A DNA stretch of 64,000 nt, from NCBI GenBank assembly GCA_900472575.1, contig UCIV01000007.1, positions 1-64,000 of the forward strand, written 5' to 3'. The notes beneath the pieces are model-generated. The model made no database searches and was not told where the DNA came from. It saw only the letters and a program-made list of their open reading frames with translations. Position numbers and translations under genes: made by a program. The stretch comes from Hyphomicrobiales bacterium (GTDB taxonomy: Bacteria > Pseudomonadota > Alphaproteobacteria > Rhizobiales > Rhizobiaceae). Below, in pieces: positions 54,513-63,476 of this stretch; the stretch's first letter is position 1; each line of letters begins with the position of its first letter.

Positions 54513-55274
54513 GTGTTTATAGCCGATACGAACTCTCCCGAATCTCTCTCAATCATTCGTGGTGATACTGGACGTCGAACAATGGTTCTCGTTGCAGAAC
54601 CAGGATTGTTGATGGAATGTCTTGCAGAGACACTACGTCGCCGATTTCCAGATATGCAGGTGGCGACGTATGCAAATCTGGCTTATTTCCCGGTCGACGT
54701 TGGTACAGATACGCGCCTCATTCTCTTTCACTATCAGGACAAGGCCCAACTGGGCGAGTTAATTCGTCACCTCAAGCAAATCGACCACAGTCTATCCATC
54801 GGTATCGTCATAAACGATCACGAAGAAAGCGATCGCAATCTGCAGAAACTGGCAGCCGCCCAGCAGATTGACGGTGTTCTTCCACTGAATTTGCGCCTGG
54901 ACGTTTTTCTTGCGGCCATCGATTTGCTGATAAAAGGCGGGGAACATTTTCCTTCCGCTTTGCTGCAGCACCTGAGTGTTAACGGGGCGGGTTATGGAAG
55001 CCCCTCAAAATTTCGCGTCGAACCACCCCATCATCCGGGCCACGCCAATTGCGAGCCGTTTATGCTGACCACACGTGAAGTGGAAATTCTCGACCTAGTG
55101 TGCAAGGGAACCCAGAACAAGATAATCGCCGGCCTGCTGAAACTGTCGGAAAACACGGTCAAGGTGCATATCCGAAACATCTACAAGAAGATGCATGTAC
55201 GTAACCGTACCGAAGCCGCTTCACGATATTTCGATTACGAGGGACGAACCGGATTCCAGCCATCGCTACGCTGA
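54513..55274 (+). CDS. LuxR-family regulator with receiver-like domain
   Basis: This protein of about 253 residues has a C-terminal LuxR/FixJ helix-turn-helix (LTTREVEILDLVCKG, then LKLSENTVKVHIRNIYKKM) and an N-terminal domain with the layout of a receiver (VLVAEPGLLMECLAETLRRR). The strand that should end with the phospho-Asp reads RLILFHYQD, so normal phosphorylation is unlikely. GTG 54513 has AGGAG six bases upstream; TTG 54468 is possible but has no site. It may regulate the adjoining polysaccharide locus. No named orthologue is claimed. Confidence 0.82.
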   Translation: MFIADTNSPESLSIIRGDTGRRTMVLVAEPGLLMECLAETLRRRFPDMQVATYANLAYFPVDVGTDTRLILFHYQDKAQLGELIRHLKQIDHSLSIGIVINDHEESDRNLQKLAAAQQIDGVLPLNLRLDVFLAAIDLLIKGGEHFPSALLQHLSVNGAGYGSPSKFRVEPPHHPGHANCEPFMLTTREVEILDLVCKGTQNKIIAGLLKLSENTVKVHIRNIYKKMHVRNRTEAASRYFDYEGRTGFQPSLR

Positions 55275-55287
55275 TCCGAGCGATGCG

Positions 55288-55608
55288 CTACCGCAGGAAG
55301 CAGTGCGCTTTGCGTCCAAAGCCGCTCGGCGTGCAGATATAGGGCGCGCCCCCGAGATAGGACGATGATCCCTGCGGATCTGCGTCTTCACCCGTATCAT
55401 CCTTCATAGCAACGGCAACAGGCTTTGCGGAAGAGAAGGCGTAGCTATTCGCCTTGAACGAGCCTGCCGCGACCGCACTGACAGCCGGCACTTTCTTGGC
55501 GCCCGCTTTGTTGTCTGCCACGTCGCCATCCACGACCGAGCAGGATGAGAGGACCGCGCACAATCCGGCAAAAAACATTGGACGAATTGAATTGCTGTTC
55601 CTGCTCAC
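55288..55608 (-). CDS. Small secreted lipoprotein, unknown function
   Basis: This 106-residue protein begins with a lipoprotein signal (FFAGLCAVLSSCS, lipobox LSSC near residue 21). The mature part is Ala/Ser/Asp-rich and ends YICTPSGFGRKAHCFLR, with two Cys that may pair. The start is GTG 55608 with CGGAG upstream; TTG 55629 is also open. Similar small rhizobial proteins exist by my recollection, but none has a known function. Confidence 0.65.
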   Translation of the reverse strand: MSRNSNSIRPMFFAGLCAVLSSCSVVDGDVADNKAGAKKVPAVSAVAAGSFKANSYAFSSAKPVAVAMKDDTGEDADPQGSSSYLGGAPYICTPSGFGRKAHCFLR

Positions 55609-55944
55609 GATGGGCTCCGGGGTGTTCAACTGTAATCGCCGCCTAGGCTAATCCGTTTACATTAGCAAATCATGCACGCATGGAACACCTGGCAGAAAGC
55701 CTAGCCCATACGGGTTAATCCGCCTCGGCAATTAACCTTAATCCCCTCCTAAATTCGTGTAATCATGGAGTTTTTTGTTTGACGAGATCAAAATTTAGGC
55801 AGCTAATTCGGTTAAGAGAGCGTTAAAGTTTTCCAGGGTTTTCTTCAAACGAACCACGCAGATAGCATCCAAGCGAACCCGCTTGCTCCTTTCAACTCTG
55901 GAAATATCGACCGGCAGGCCGCGTCTGCCGGAGGAGGTAGGTTT
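55609..55944. other. Promoter region of the polysaccharide locus
   Basis: This 336-bp AT-rich region separates the lipoprotein gene from the epimerase gene, read divergently. It has no protein-like frame. A dyad TTGAC-GAG-ATCAA at 55779-55791 resembles an FNR site but has the wrong spacer. AGGAGG at about 55931 serves the epimerase start. Confidence 0.45.
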
Positions 55945-56969
55945 ATGCGTAAAATCGGGATTACGGCTCCAGGTCTGGCGGATATTGCAACAAGGCCTCT
56001 GCCACGATACGTGCTCGTGACGGGCGGCGCGGGCTTTCTGGGATCGCACCTATGTGAAAGACTTCTTCAGGATGGCCATCGCGTCATCTGTTCCGACAAT
56101 TTCTCGACCGGGCGCCGTAGTAACGTCAGCCACCTGATGTCCAACCCGGATTTCAGTGTCATCGAACAGGATGTCCGCGATGCCTATGATGCCGATGTCT
56201 CTCTGATCTTCAATTTCGCCTCCCCTGCCTCGCCACCGGACTATCAACGTGATCCTGTCGGCACGCTATTGACTGGCGTGCTCGGAGCGCTTCATGGCCT
56301 CGAACTGGCCCGGCTGCACGGTGCAACCATCGTACAATCGTCCACATCCGAGGTTTATGGCGATCCGCTGCAGCACCCACAGCAGGAAACTTATTGCGGC
56401 AACGTCAACCAGATCGGCCCGCGTGGCTGCTATGACGAAGGCAAACGCTGCGCCGAAACACTGCTTTTCGACTACCACCGCAAATACCGGACCGACGTCA
56501 AGGTTGGCCGAATATTCAACACCTATGGGCCGCGCATGCGCCTCGATGACGGCCGGGTCGTTTCGAACTTCATCGTCCAGGCCCTGACCAACCAGGATAT
56601 CACGATCTATGGAGACGGCATGCAGACACGCTCGCTCTGCTATGTCGACGACCTGATCGAAGCCTTCATTCGTTTCTCCAATGCCGGCCCCGACGTCATC
56701 GGGCCGATCAATCTCGGCAATCCGGTCGAAATACCCGTCATTGAGCTCGCCGAACTCGTGCTGGAACTAACGAATTCGCGCTCACGGATCATCCACATGC
56801 CCGCAGTGATCGATGACCCAAACAACGCCGCCCGGATATTGGCCTTGCGCGCGAAAAGCTCGGCTGGGAACCTCGCGTGCCGCTTCGTGAGGGCCTTTCC
56901 CGCACGATCGGCTATTTTGACGGCGTCCTTCGCTCAGCGACACCAGCCCAGCCGGTGGAGGTCGCCTGA
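55945..56969 (+). pseudogene. uxs: UDP-xylose synthase-type gene with frameshift
   Basis: The gene encodes an SDR epimerase/decarboxylase of the UDP-glucuronate decarboxylase type: YVLVTGGAGFLGSHLCERLL (residues 22-41), QSSTSEVYGDP (catalytic Ser/Thr) and GCYDEGKRCAETL (YxxxK). It is intact to residue 292 (DDP). Then the frame shifts at the A run 56820-56822. If one base is added there, [17 protein letters not shown] and a normal C-terminus follow to TGA 56967-56969, a 341-residue protein. As read, the frame runs on into the next gene in frame, giving a 669-residue fusion with an altered C-terminal segment. A true deletion or a homopolymer sequencing error are both possible. Confidence 0.85.
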
Positions 56970-56970
56970 C

Positions 56971-57954
56971 ATGACCGATACCGTCGTCGTGACCGGAGGA
57001 GCAGGTTTCATCGGCAGCCATGTCTGCAAGGCGCTTGCGGAAGCTGGTTTCCAGGTAATTGCCCTCGACAATCTCTCCACCGGTCACGCCGACGCAGTTC
57101 GCTGGGGGCCGCTGATCCGGCTCGATATAGCAGATTTTGAAAGACTTCGGCAAAACCTTGAGCGTTTCCATGTGCGCTGTGTGATCCACTGTGCCGCCAA
57201 TGCCTATGTCGGCGAATCCGTCAACGATCCGCGCAAATATTACAGCAACAACGTCATCGGCGGTCTTTCACTGCTGAATGCATGCCTGGCGGCCGGCGTA
57301 GGTCACATGGTCTTCTCCAGCAGTTGTGCGACTTATGGGGTGCCGCATCAGCTTCCGATCCGCGAAAACTGCGAGCAGAAGCCGATTAACCCCTATGGCC
57401 GTACCAAGCTCGTTTTCGAGCATGCGCTCGAGGATTACGGCAGCGCTTACGGACTTAGCTACGTGGCCCTGCGTTACTTCAATGCCGCCGGAGCAGATTC
57501 TGCAGGAGATCTTTCCGAACGGCACGAGCCCGAGACACACCTGATCCCCCGCGCGTTGCAGGCCGCTGCAGGGCGGCTGAACCTGCTCGAAGTATTCGGC
57601 ACTGACTACGACACCCCCGACGGCACCTGTGTCAGGGATTATGTCCACGTGTCCGATCTCGCCGATGCCCATGTCGCCGCAGTACGTCATCTTCTCGCCG
57701 GAGGCGATACGCTTCGCGTCAATCTCGGCTCGGGGCGTGGGACGTCAATCCGAGAGATCCTGCAGTCCATATCCCACCTCACGGGGCTGCAGGTTCCGGT
57801 CGCCTTTCACCCAAGGCGTGTGGGGGATCCGCCGATCCTGTTTGCCGATACGGCCATGGCGCATTCAACGCTGGGCTTTGTGCCCTGGCGCTCCGACCTC
57901 GCCACAATCATCCGCACGGCCGGCCCGACATTTGGTCTGGAGATTGTCCGATGA
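56971..57954 (+). CDS. uxe: UDP-sugar 4-epimerase (UDP-xylose epimerase type)
   Basis: This 327-residue SDR epimerase of the GalE family has VVVTGGAGFIGSHVCKALA (residues 5-23), SSSCATYGVP with the catalytic Ser and NPYGRTK with Tyr and Lys near residue 148. In S. meliloti, as I recall, the equivalent pair makes UDP-xylose and then UDP-arabinose; the order here is the same. By sequence alone it could also be a UDP-galactose epimerase. It starts one base after the uxs stop and overlaps the glycosyltransferase by four bases. Confidence 0.85.
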   Translation: MTDTVVVTGGAGFIGSHVCKALAEAGFQVIALDNLSTGHADAVRWGPLIRLDIADFERLRQNLERFHVRCVIHCAANAYVGESVNDPRKYYSNNVIGGLSLLNACLAAGVGHMVFSSSCATYGVPHQLPIRENCEQKPINPYGRTKLVFEHALEDYGSAYGLSYVALRYFNAAGADSAGDLSERHEPETHLIPRALQAAAGRLNLLEVFGTDYDTPDGTCVRDYVHVSDLADAHVAAVRHLLAGGDTLRVNLGSGRGTSIREILQSISHLTGLQVPVAFHPRRVGDPPILFADTAMAHSTLGFVPWRSDLATIIRTAGPTFGLEIVR

Positions 57955-59795
57955 TGAGAAAGATCGACATCCCGGCCCGGCAGCAGAACATCGTCGATCA
58001 GTCGATGCTTGAACCCGTCTTCTGCGGGCGGCAAAAGCTTTTCTACGGTATTGGTGCGTTCATATGGCTTGCTGCAGTCATCTATTTCTGGCTCTGGTGG
58101 CTGCAGCCGGAACATGTCGGCAACTGGCCGCTGTTCATATCGATGAGCGTCATTCTCGCTTGGATCACACTCATCCCATTCTATTTCATCGCAATCTTCT
58201 TCGGCGCACGACGTATGAAGGCCTCCGTCCCGCCCCCGAATGGACGGATTGCCATGGTGGTCACCAAGGCCCCGTCAGAACCCTTCAGCGTCGTGCGCCG
58301 GACCCTGCTTGCCATGCTTGACCAGGTCGAAATGGACTATGATGTCTGGCTGGCCGACGAGGACCCATCCGAAGAGACGCGAAAATTTTGCAGTGAGCGC
58401 GGCGTGTTCATTTCCACGCGCAAGGGCGTGGAAGCATATCATAGGTCCGAATGGCCGCGCCGCACGCGCTGCAAGGAAGGCAATCTCGCCTATTTCTACG
58501 ATCAGTACGGTTATGACCGATATGACTTCGTTGCACAGTTCGATGCGGATCACGTGCCGGAACTCACTTATCTGAGAGAAGTGATGAAGCCCTTCTCCGA
58601 TCCGGCAGTCGGTTATGTCTCTGCGCCGAGCATATGTGATGCCAATGCGAAAGAAAGTTGGGCAGCGCGCGGCCGGCTTTACGTAGAAGCGAGCCTGCAC
58701 GGCGCCTTGCAGGTCGGATACAATAATGGATGGGCGCCACTATGCATCGGATCCCACTATGCCGTGCGTACGAAGGCGCTGAAACAGATCGGCGGACTGG
58801 GTCCGGAACTTGCCGAAGATCATTCCACCACTTTGATGATGAATGCCGGCGGATGGCGTGGTGTTCACGCCGTCGATGCGATCGCTCACGGCGACGGCCC
58901 TGCCACCTTCGCAGACCTTGCGGTCCAGGAATTTCAGTGGTCACGCAGCCTGACGAGCCTGCTGCTGCAATATTCGCCGCATCTGATCGGCAGGTTGCCT
59001 TCAAGGCTGAGGTTTCAGTTCGTCTTTTCGCAACTGTGGTATCCGCTGTTTTCCCTCTTCATGGCGGTCATGTTTGCCATGCCGCTCCTTTCGCTGGCGA
59101 CCGGTCGTGCATTCGCGGAGGTAAGCTATGCGCAGTTTCTGCAGCATTTCATGCCCCTCTAGATCGTGCTCGTCGGGCTGGCATTCTTCTGGCGTTCGAC
59201 GGGGCTTTATCGTCCATGCGGTGCCAAACTGTTCGGCTGGGAGGGCATGCTCTTCCTTTTGGTCCGCTGGCCATGGTCGCTGGCCGGTACCCTGATGGCG
59301 GTTCGTGACACCCTCAGCAGCCGCTTTGTCGACTTCCGCATTACTCCCAAGGGCGAGCAGTCGCGAATGCTACCGACAAGGATCATTCTTCCCTATCTCG
59401 GCCTGGCTGCCTGCAGCGCGGCGGTCATGGTCTGCGCACCGGAGGTGAACGAGACGCGTGGTTTCTATATCTTCGCAGCGATCAACACGCTTGCCTATGC
59501 GACAGTTGCGACATTGATCGCCTTCAGGCATGGCCGGGAAAACGGCATGCTTACAGTGGCGCGGGCCAAAGGCATCACGATGGCATCCCTTTGTGCTGTC
59601 GCTGCCGTTCTCGTCGGCGGCGGGCAACTGGGCCAACACGCCGTAGGCTCCGTCGAGGCACTTTCCTACGGCCAGAACATCGTCAGCTTCAGCGAAACAC
59701 GCTTCACCGTGGCAGGCGCCGGTCATCGCAGCCGGACCAAGATCACGACGTTCCGTTTCCACTGGAACGGCTTTGGTGCGCAACAGGATATCTAG
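57951..59795 (+). pseudogene. Family 2 glycosyltransferase with in-frame amber codon
   Basis: A cellulose-synthase-like processive glycosyltransferase: two N-terminal membrane helices (to about residue 80), catalytic DEDPSEETR, FDADHVPE, AEDHSTTLM and the QEFQWSRS motif, then membrane segments. The frame is stopped by TAG at 59160-59162 after residue 403 (LQHFMPL). The same frame continues without shift (VGLAFFWRSTGLYRP, two more helix groups) to 59795. A UAC or CAG codon changed to UAG explains it. The C-terminal helices are missing from the truncated product, so function is doubtful unless the codon is suppressed or an assembly error. Confidence 0.85.
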
Positions 59796-59841
59796 GCCGG
59801 TTTCTCACCCGGATGTTTGCGTTGAGAACAAGGAGGAGACA

Positions 59842-60342
59842 ATGAAACAGAAACATCTATGGCTGGCTGGCGTCTTCCTCGTCACCGTCCTGGGGCCTTT
59901 GCCTGCCCTGGCCGAGAAGACGTTTACACCGCCGCCGACCGCCCCCGTTCCGGCCTCGGAACTGAAGGCGATATATGGCGACAGGACTTGGCTTTGGAGT
60001 GCGGGCGGAGGACGGTTCGATACCGGTGACAATCGTTTCTCCGCTTATACACGTGAAGGCGGCAAGCCGTCGGTGGGCCAGGGACACTGGGTCGTTGATG
60101 ACAATGGAAAGCTCTGCATTCTGGCAAAATGGTATGCCAGCAACGGCAACGCGCGCGCTGCGACCTGTTTCGGCCATGTCAGGATCGGCGATACCATCTT
60201 CCAGCGGCGCCATCCCTTCGGTCACTGGTATGTGTTCCGCCATGCGCCGGAGCGTAAGGGCGATGAATCTGCCAAGATTGTCAGCGCCGACACGGTCGCA
60301 TCGCATATTCGCCAGTGGCAGGCATCAACATCTGGAAATTGA
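59842..60342 (+). CDS. Secreted DUF995-type protein
   Basis: This 166-residue protein has a Sec signal (MKQKHLWLAGVFLVTVLG, cleavage near ALA, residue 24). The mature part begins after a Pro-rich stretch and has IYGDRTWLWSAGGGRF, HWVVDDNGKLCILAKWY and TCFGHVRIGD, features I associate with rhizobial DUF995 proteins, commonly next to polysaccharide genes. Function unknown. AGGAGGAG lies before the ATG. It follows the glycosyltransferase by 46 bases. Confidence 0.78.
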   Translation: MKQKHLWLAGVFLVTVLGPLPALAEKTFTPPPTAPVPASELKAIYGDRTWLWSAGGGRFDTGDNRFSAYTREGGKPSVGQGHWVVDDNGKLCILAKWYASNGNARAATCFGHVRIGDTIFQRRHPFGHWYVFRHAPERKGDESAKIVSADTVASHIRQWQASTSGN

Positions 60343-60359
60343 CGGAAAGGAGGCCCGTT

Positions 60360-61319
60360 ATGAAATCGATCGACAGACGACAATTCGTCGGAGCAGGCAT
60401 AGCGACCATTGCAGTGGCTGGCGCCTGTCATTTTGCCCTCGCACAGGGGGAAAACCTGTTATCGGCGACCGCCGGTAGCCGTATCCGGGACAAACGTCCG
60501 ACAGTGCATACGCCGGGACTGAGGTTCGGCGCCTATGATCCGCACGGAGATTTTGCCGAACAGGCGAATGTAACGACCGAGGCGCTGTTCATGCCCTGGG
60601 AGGATGTAGACCTGTCGTCATTACCCGCAGCCGACGCTTATGCCCTGCAACGCAAGCGTAACCTGCTGATCACCGTGGAGCCGTGGTCATGGGACGAAAA
60701 TTTCCGTCTCACTTCCGGCGAACTCCAGACACGTATCCTCAATGGCACATACGATCGGAACATGCGCGAAATCGCACATCTGATCGGGCAGATGAAGAGC
60801 CCGGCCGTCGTTCGCTGGGCGCAGGAAATGGAAGATCATGAAAGTCGCTTCTCCTGGGCAGGCTGGAGGCCTGACGCCTATATAACCGCCTACCGCAGAA
60901 TGATGGATATCGTCAGAAAGGAAGCGCCGAAAGCGCAGTTGATGTGGTCGCCCAAGGGCGTTCCCGGCTTGCGGGACTATTATCCCGGCAGCAATTACGT
61001 CGATTATGTCGGCCTGTCGGTTTTCGGGCTCGAGGCATTCGACAGGATTGCCTACGGAAATCCGCGCAGCTTCAGCGACAATCTCCTTCAGGGATACGGC
61101 CTTGTCGAAGAATTCTCCAAACCCGTCTGGGTGGCCGAACTGGGCTATGAAGGCGGCGACGGCTATCTGACGGCCTGGATGGGCGACGTCACACGAGATC
61201 GCGAAGAATTTCCGCTTCTTGAACAGGTTGTCTATTTCAATGACCGCGAGGTTCATCCTTGGCCCTATAACCTAGGCAGACCGGATTGGAGGGTCGTACG
61301 AACCGGTAGCTTGGGGTAG
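60360..61319 (+). CDS. Glycoside hydrolase, GH26-like
   Basis: This 319-residue protein has a twin-arginine-like signal (DRRQFVGAGIATIAVAGAC, cleavage near residue 29) and a TIM-barrel hydrolase domain. RWAQEMEDHESRFSWAG holds the probable acid/base Glu, and KPVWVAELGYEGGDG the nucleophile Glu, as in family 26 mannanases and related beta-glucanases. WSPKG and DYVGLSVFG are typical. It probably trims or edits the polysaccharide made by the locus. The start is ATG 60360 with GGAAAGGAGG before it. Confidence 0.83.
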   Translation: MKSIDRRQFVGAGIATIAVAGACHFALAQGENLLSATAGSRIRDKRPTVHTPGLRFGAYDPHGDFAEQANVTTEALFMPWEDVDLSSLPAADAYALQRKRNLLITVEPWSWDENFRLTSGELQTRILNGTYDRNMREIAHLIGQMKSPAVVRWAQEMEDHESRFSWAGWRPDAYITAYRRMMDIVRKEAPKAQLMWSPKGVPGLRDYYPGSNYVDYVGLSVFGLEAFDRIAYGNPRSFSDNLLQGYGLVEEFSKPVWVAELGYEGGDGYLTAWMGDVTRDREEFPLLEQVVYFNDREVHPWPYNLGRPDWRVVRTGSLG

Positions 61320-61395
61320 CGGATAGACACTGCGATGAAAACCGATTGTGCGTGCGTGATCTGTGCATCACTATTCGATGATCAGCATAGACCGC

Positions 61396-61423
61396 GCCCT
61401 GTTTTGTAATGAAGCAACAGGGC
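61396..61423. terminator. Hairpin between convergent genes
   Basis: GCCCTGTT (61396-61403) pairs with AACAGGGC (61416-61423), eight pairs and a twelve-base loop. It lies between the convergent hydrolase and histidine kinase genes. No strong T run follows on either strand, so termination is only probable. Confidence 0.45.
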
Positions 61424-61430
61424 TGACTGT

Positions 61431-63476
61431 TCAGTGGGTGGTCAACTTCCCGATTTCGGCTGAAAGCTGGTCTTGGGTGTAGGGCTTTCCAAGGCGCGCA
61501 AAATCGAGCCCCACGCCCGGCGGCAACTCCGCATAGCCGGAAGCGATCAGGATTGGCAGGCTGGGCAGCACGGCTCTCGCCGCCATTGCAAGCTCACCGC
61601 CGTTCATTCCTGGCATAGAAAAATCGGTGATCATCAGGTCGAAGCCGTTGCCATCACCCAGACACTCGAGCGCCTCGCGGCCGGAATGCGCCTCGACGAC
61701 ATCGTGTCCCAGATCGGTTAGCATGTCCGCTGAGCTCATGGCGATAAGCGCGTCATCATCGACAAGCAGGATCCGCAAGGGCCTTGCTGCGGCTGCGGCC
61801 TCCTCAACCGCCATCTTAGCGACATCCGGCCGGATTTCGTCGTCATTCGAGACGGGGATCCACAATTCGGCGGTGGTGCCTACACCCACTTTGCTGGTCA
61901 GCTTCAGATCGCCTTTGAGCTGCAGTGCCAGCCCATGGATCATCGAAAGGCCAAGACCTGTGCCCTTGCCAAGTTCCTTGGTCGAAAAGAACGGTTCGAC
62001 GGATTTTTTCAAAGTTGCTGCGTCCATGCCCACCCCCTGGTCGGTGACGGACACAACAACATAGCGGCCAGCCGAAAGTGTCCCATGGGGAGTGACCTGT
62101 TCCGCTTGCCTGAGCTCGATCCGCAGGGAGCCGCCTCCCGGCATAGCGTCTCGGGCATTGACGGCAAGATTGAGGAGGGCGAGTTCGACCTGGTTCGCAT
62201 CCGCGGACACCGATGGCAGATGGTCCGGAGCGATAATTTGGATTAGAATGGTGGTACCCACCGAGCGCTTCAGCAAATCCTCCAGGCCAAACACAAGTCC
62301 ACGCAGATCTACCGGACCGATCTGGAGATCTTGCCGGCGGGCAAAGGCCAGCAGTCTCTGGGTAAGCGATGCGCCGCGCCTAGCGCCCTGCATGGCTCCG
62401 TCGATCAGCCTTTCTGCCTTGGCATCTCCGGCATCATGCTTTCGCAAGAGCTCGAGATTACCAAGCACCGCCATCAGCAGATTGTTGAAATCGTGCGCAA
62501 CACCGCCGGTCAGCTGGCCAATCGCCTCCATCTTCTGGGCCTGGCGCAATTGCTCCTCTGCGTGCTGGCGCTGCGAGATCTCTGCCATGACGATGGCGTG
62601 GGCGTCTTCGAGCTCCTTCGTTCGTTCAAGAACCCTTTCCTCCAGCACTTCGTTCAGACGACGCTGCTGCTCCTCCTGGCGAATACGGTCTGTAATGTCT
62701 GCCGATACGCCGACCAGTTTGATGGCTTGGCCGGCACGGTCCCGATAGAGCTGTGCACGAATCTCTGCCCAGTGTTGCGAGCCATCCGGCCAGATCGTGC
62801 GGTAATCGATCGAATAGTCTCGGCCTGTTGTGATCGTCAGATCAACCGACGCTTTCATTCGCTCGATGTCGTGGGGATGGATACTGGCAATCAGGTCCTC
62901 GTAAGTGAAATGCTCCTCTGAGCCACGACCAAAAACGCTCCGACATGTCGGCGACGTCGTCAGTACCATTGTGGCGAGGTCAAGCTCCCAGGCACCAAGG
63001 TGGCCAGCTTCCAGTGCAGTCTGCAGGCGCCGTTCACCTTCGTCGAGCGCCTCGATCCTGAGGCGCGCCTCGAATTGGCGACGTCGTCCCCGCAATGCTG
63101 AACGGGCGACACTGACGAATGTTGTGGCGTGAAACGGCCGCTCGATGAAGCTGACATTGCCGAGCACTTCCGACAGGCGAGATGCAGCCGGATTGCGCTC
63201 CGGCCCTCCGCCGCGATTTGTCAGGATAATGAAAGGAAGATCGGACCAGCTTGGCTGCCTCTCGATCCAAGCCGAAAGCGCGCGCAAGTCGCTTGATCGC
63301 AGCGCCTCTTCCGTGACGACGGCAAAAGACACGTCGTCACCAAGCGCCTCGACAAACCCGACAAGGTCTGGGATGACGCGACTTTCGATACCTGCTGCTG
63401 CAAGGAGGGAGGCAGCGATCTGAGCATCGCGGCCGCGCGGGGCATGGATCAGGCCAATGGCGTTGCGATTAGGAAT
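61431..63476 (-). CDS. Hybrid histidine kinase paired with KaiC
   Basis: This sensor kinase has an N-terminal receiver-like module (about residues 1-130), a PAS domain with SADITDRIRQEE at its end (about 160-285), a coiled region, the H box GGVAHDFNNLLMAVLG, N box NLAVNARDAMPGGG, G box GKGTGLGLSMI and a C-terminal receiver with LLVDDDALI and the phospho-Asp in MITDFSMPGMN. The first standard start (GTG 63332) would cut the receiver-like module; an ATT at 63476, eight bases after GAGGA, restores it (PNRNAIGLIHAPRGRDAQI) and overlaps the kaiC stop. The start is thus unresolved: 681 residues from ATT, 633 from GTG. Confidence 0.8.
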   Translation of the reverse strand: MPNRNAIGLIHAPRGRDAQIAASLLAAAGIESRVIPDLVGFVEALGDDVSFAVVTEEALRSSDLRALSAWIERQPSWSDLPFIILTNRGGGPERNPAASRLSEVLGNVSFIERPFHATTFVSVARSALRGRRRQFEARLRIEALDEGERRLQTALEAGHLGAWELDLATMVLTTSPTCRSVFGRGSEEHFTYEDLIASIHPHDIERMKASVDLTITTGRDYSIDYRTIWPDGSQHWAEIRAQLYRDRAGQAIKLVGVSADITDRIRQEEQQRRLNEVLEERVLERTKELEDAHAIVMAEISQRQHAEEQLRQAQKMEAIGQLTGGVAHDFNNLLMAVLGNLELLRKHDAGDAKAERLIDGAMQGARRGASLTQRLLAFARRQDLQIGPVDLRGLVFGLEDLLKRSVGTTILIQIIAPDHLPSVSADANQVELALLNLAVNARDAMPGGGSLRIELRQAEQVTPHGTLSAGRYVVVSVTDQGVGMDAATLKKSVEPFFSTKELGKGTGLGLSMIHGLALQLKGDLKLTSKVGVGTTAELWIPVSNDDEIRPDVAKMAVEEAAAAARPLRILLVDDDALIAMSSADMLTDLGHDVVEAHSGREALECLGDGNGFDLMITDFSMPGMNGGELAMAARAVLPSLPILIASGYAELPPGVGLDFARLGKPYTQDQLSAEIGKLTTH

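Noticed and set aside
55779..55791. TTGAC-GAG-ATCAA as an FNR/FixK site before the polysaccharide locus
   Set aside because: The spacer is three bases instead of four, which breaks the helical spacing of the half-sites.
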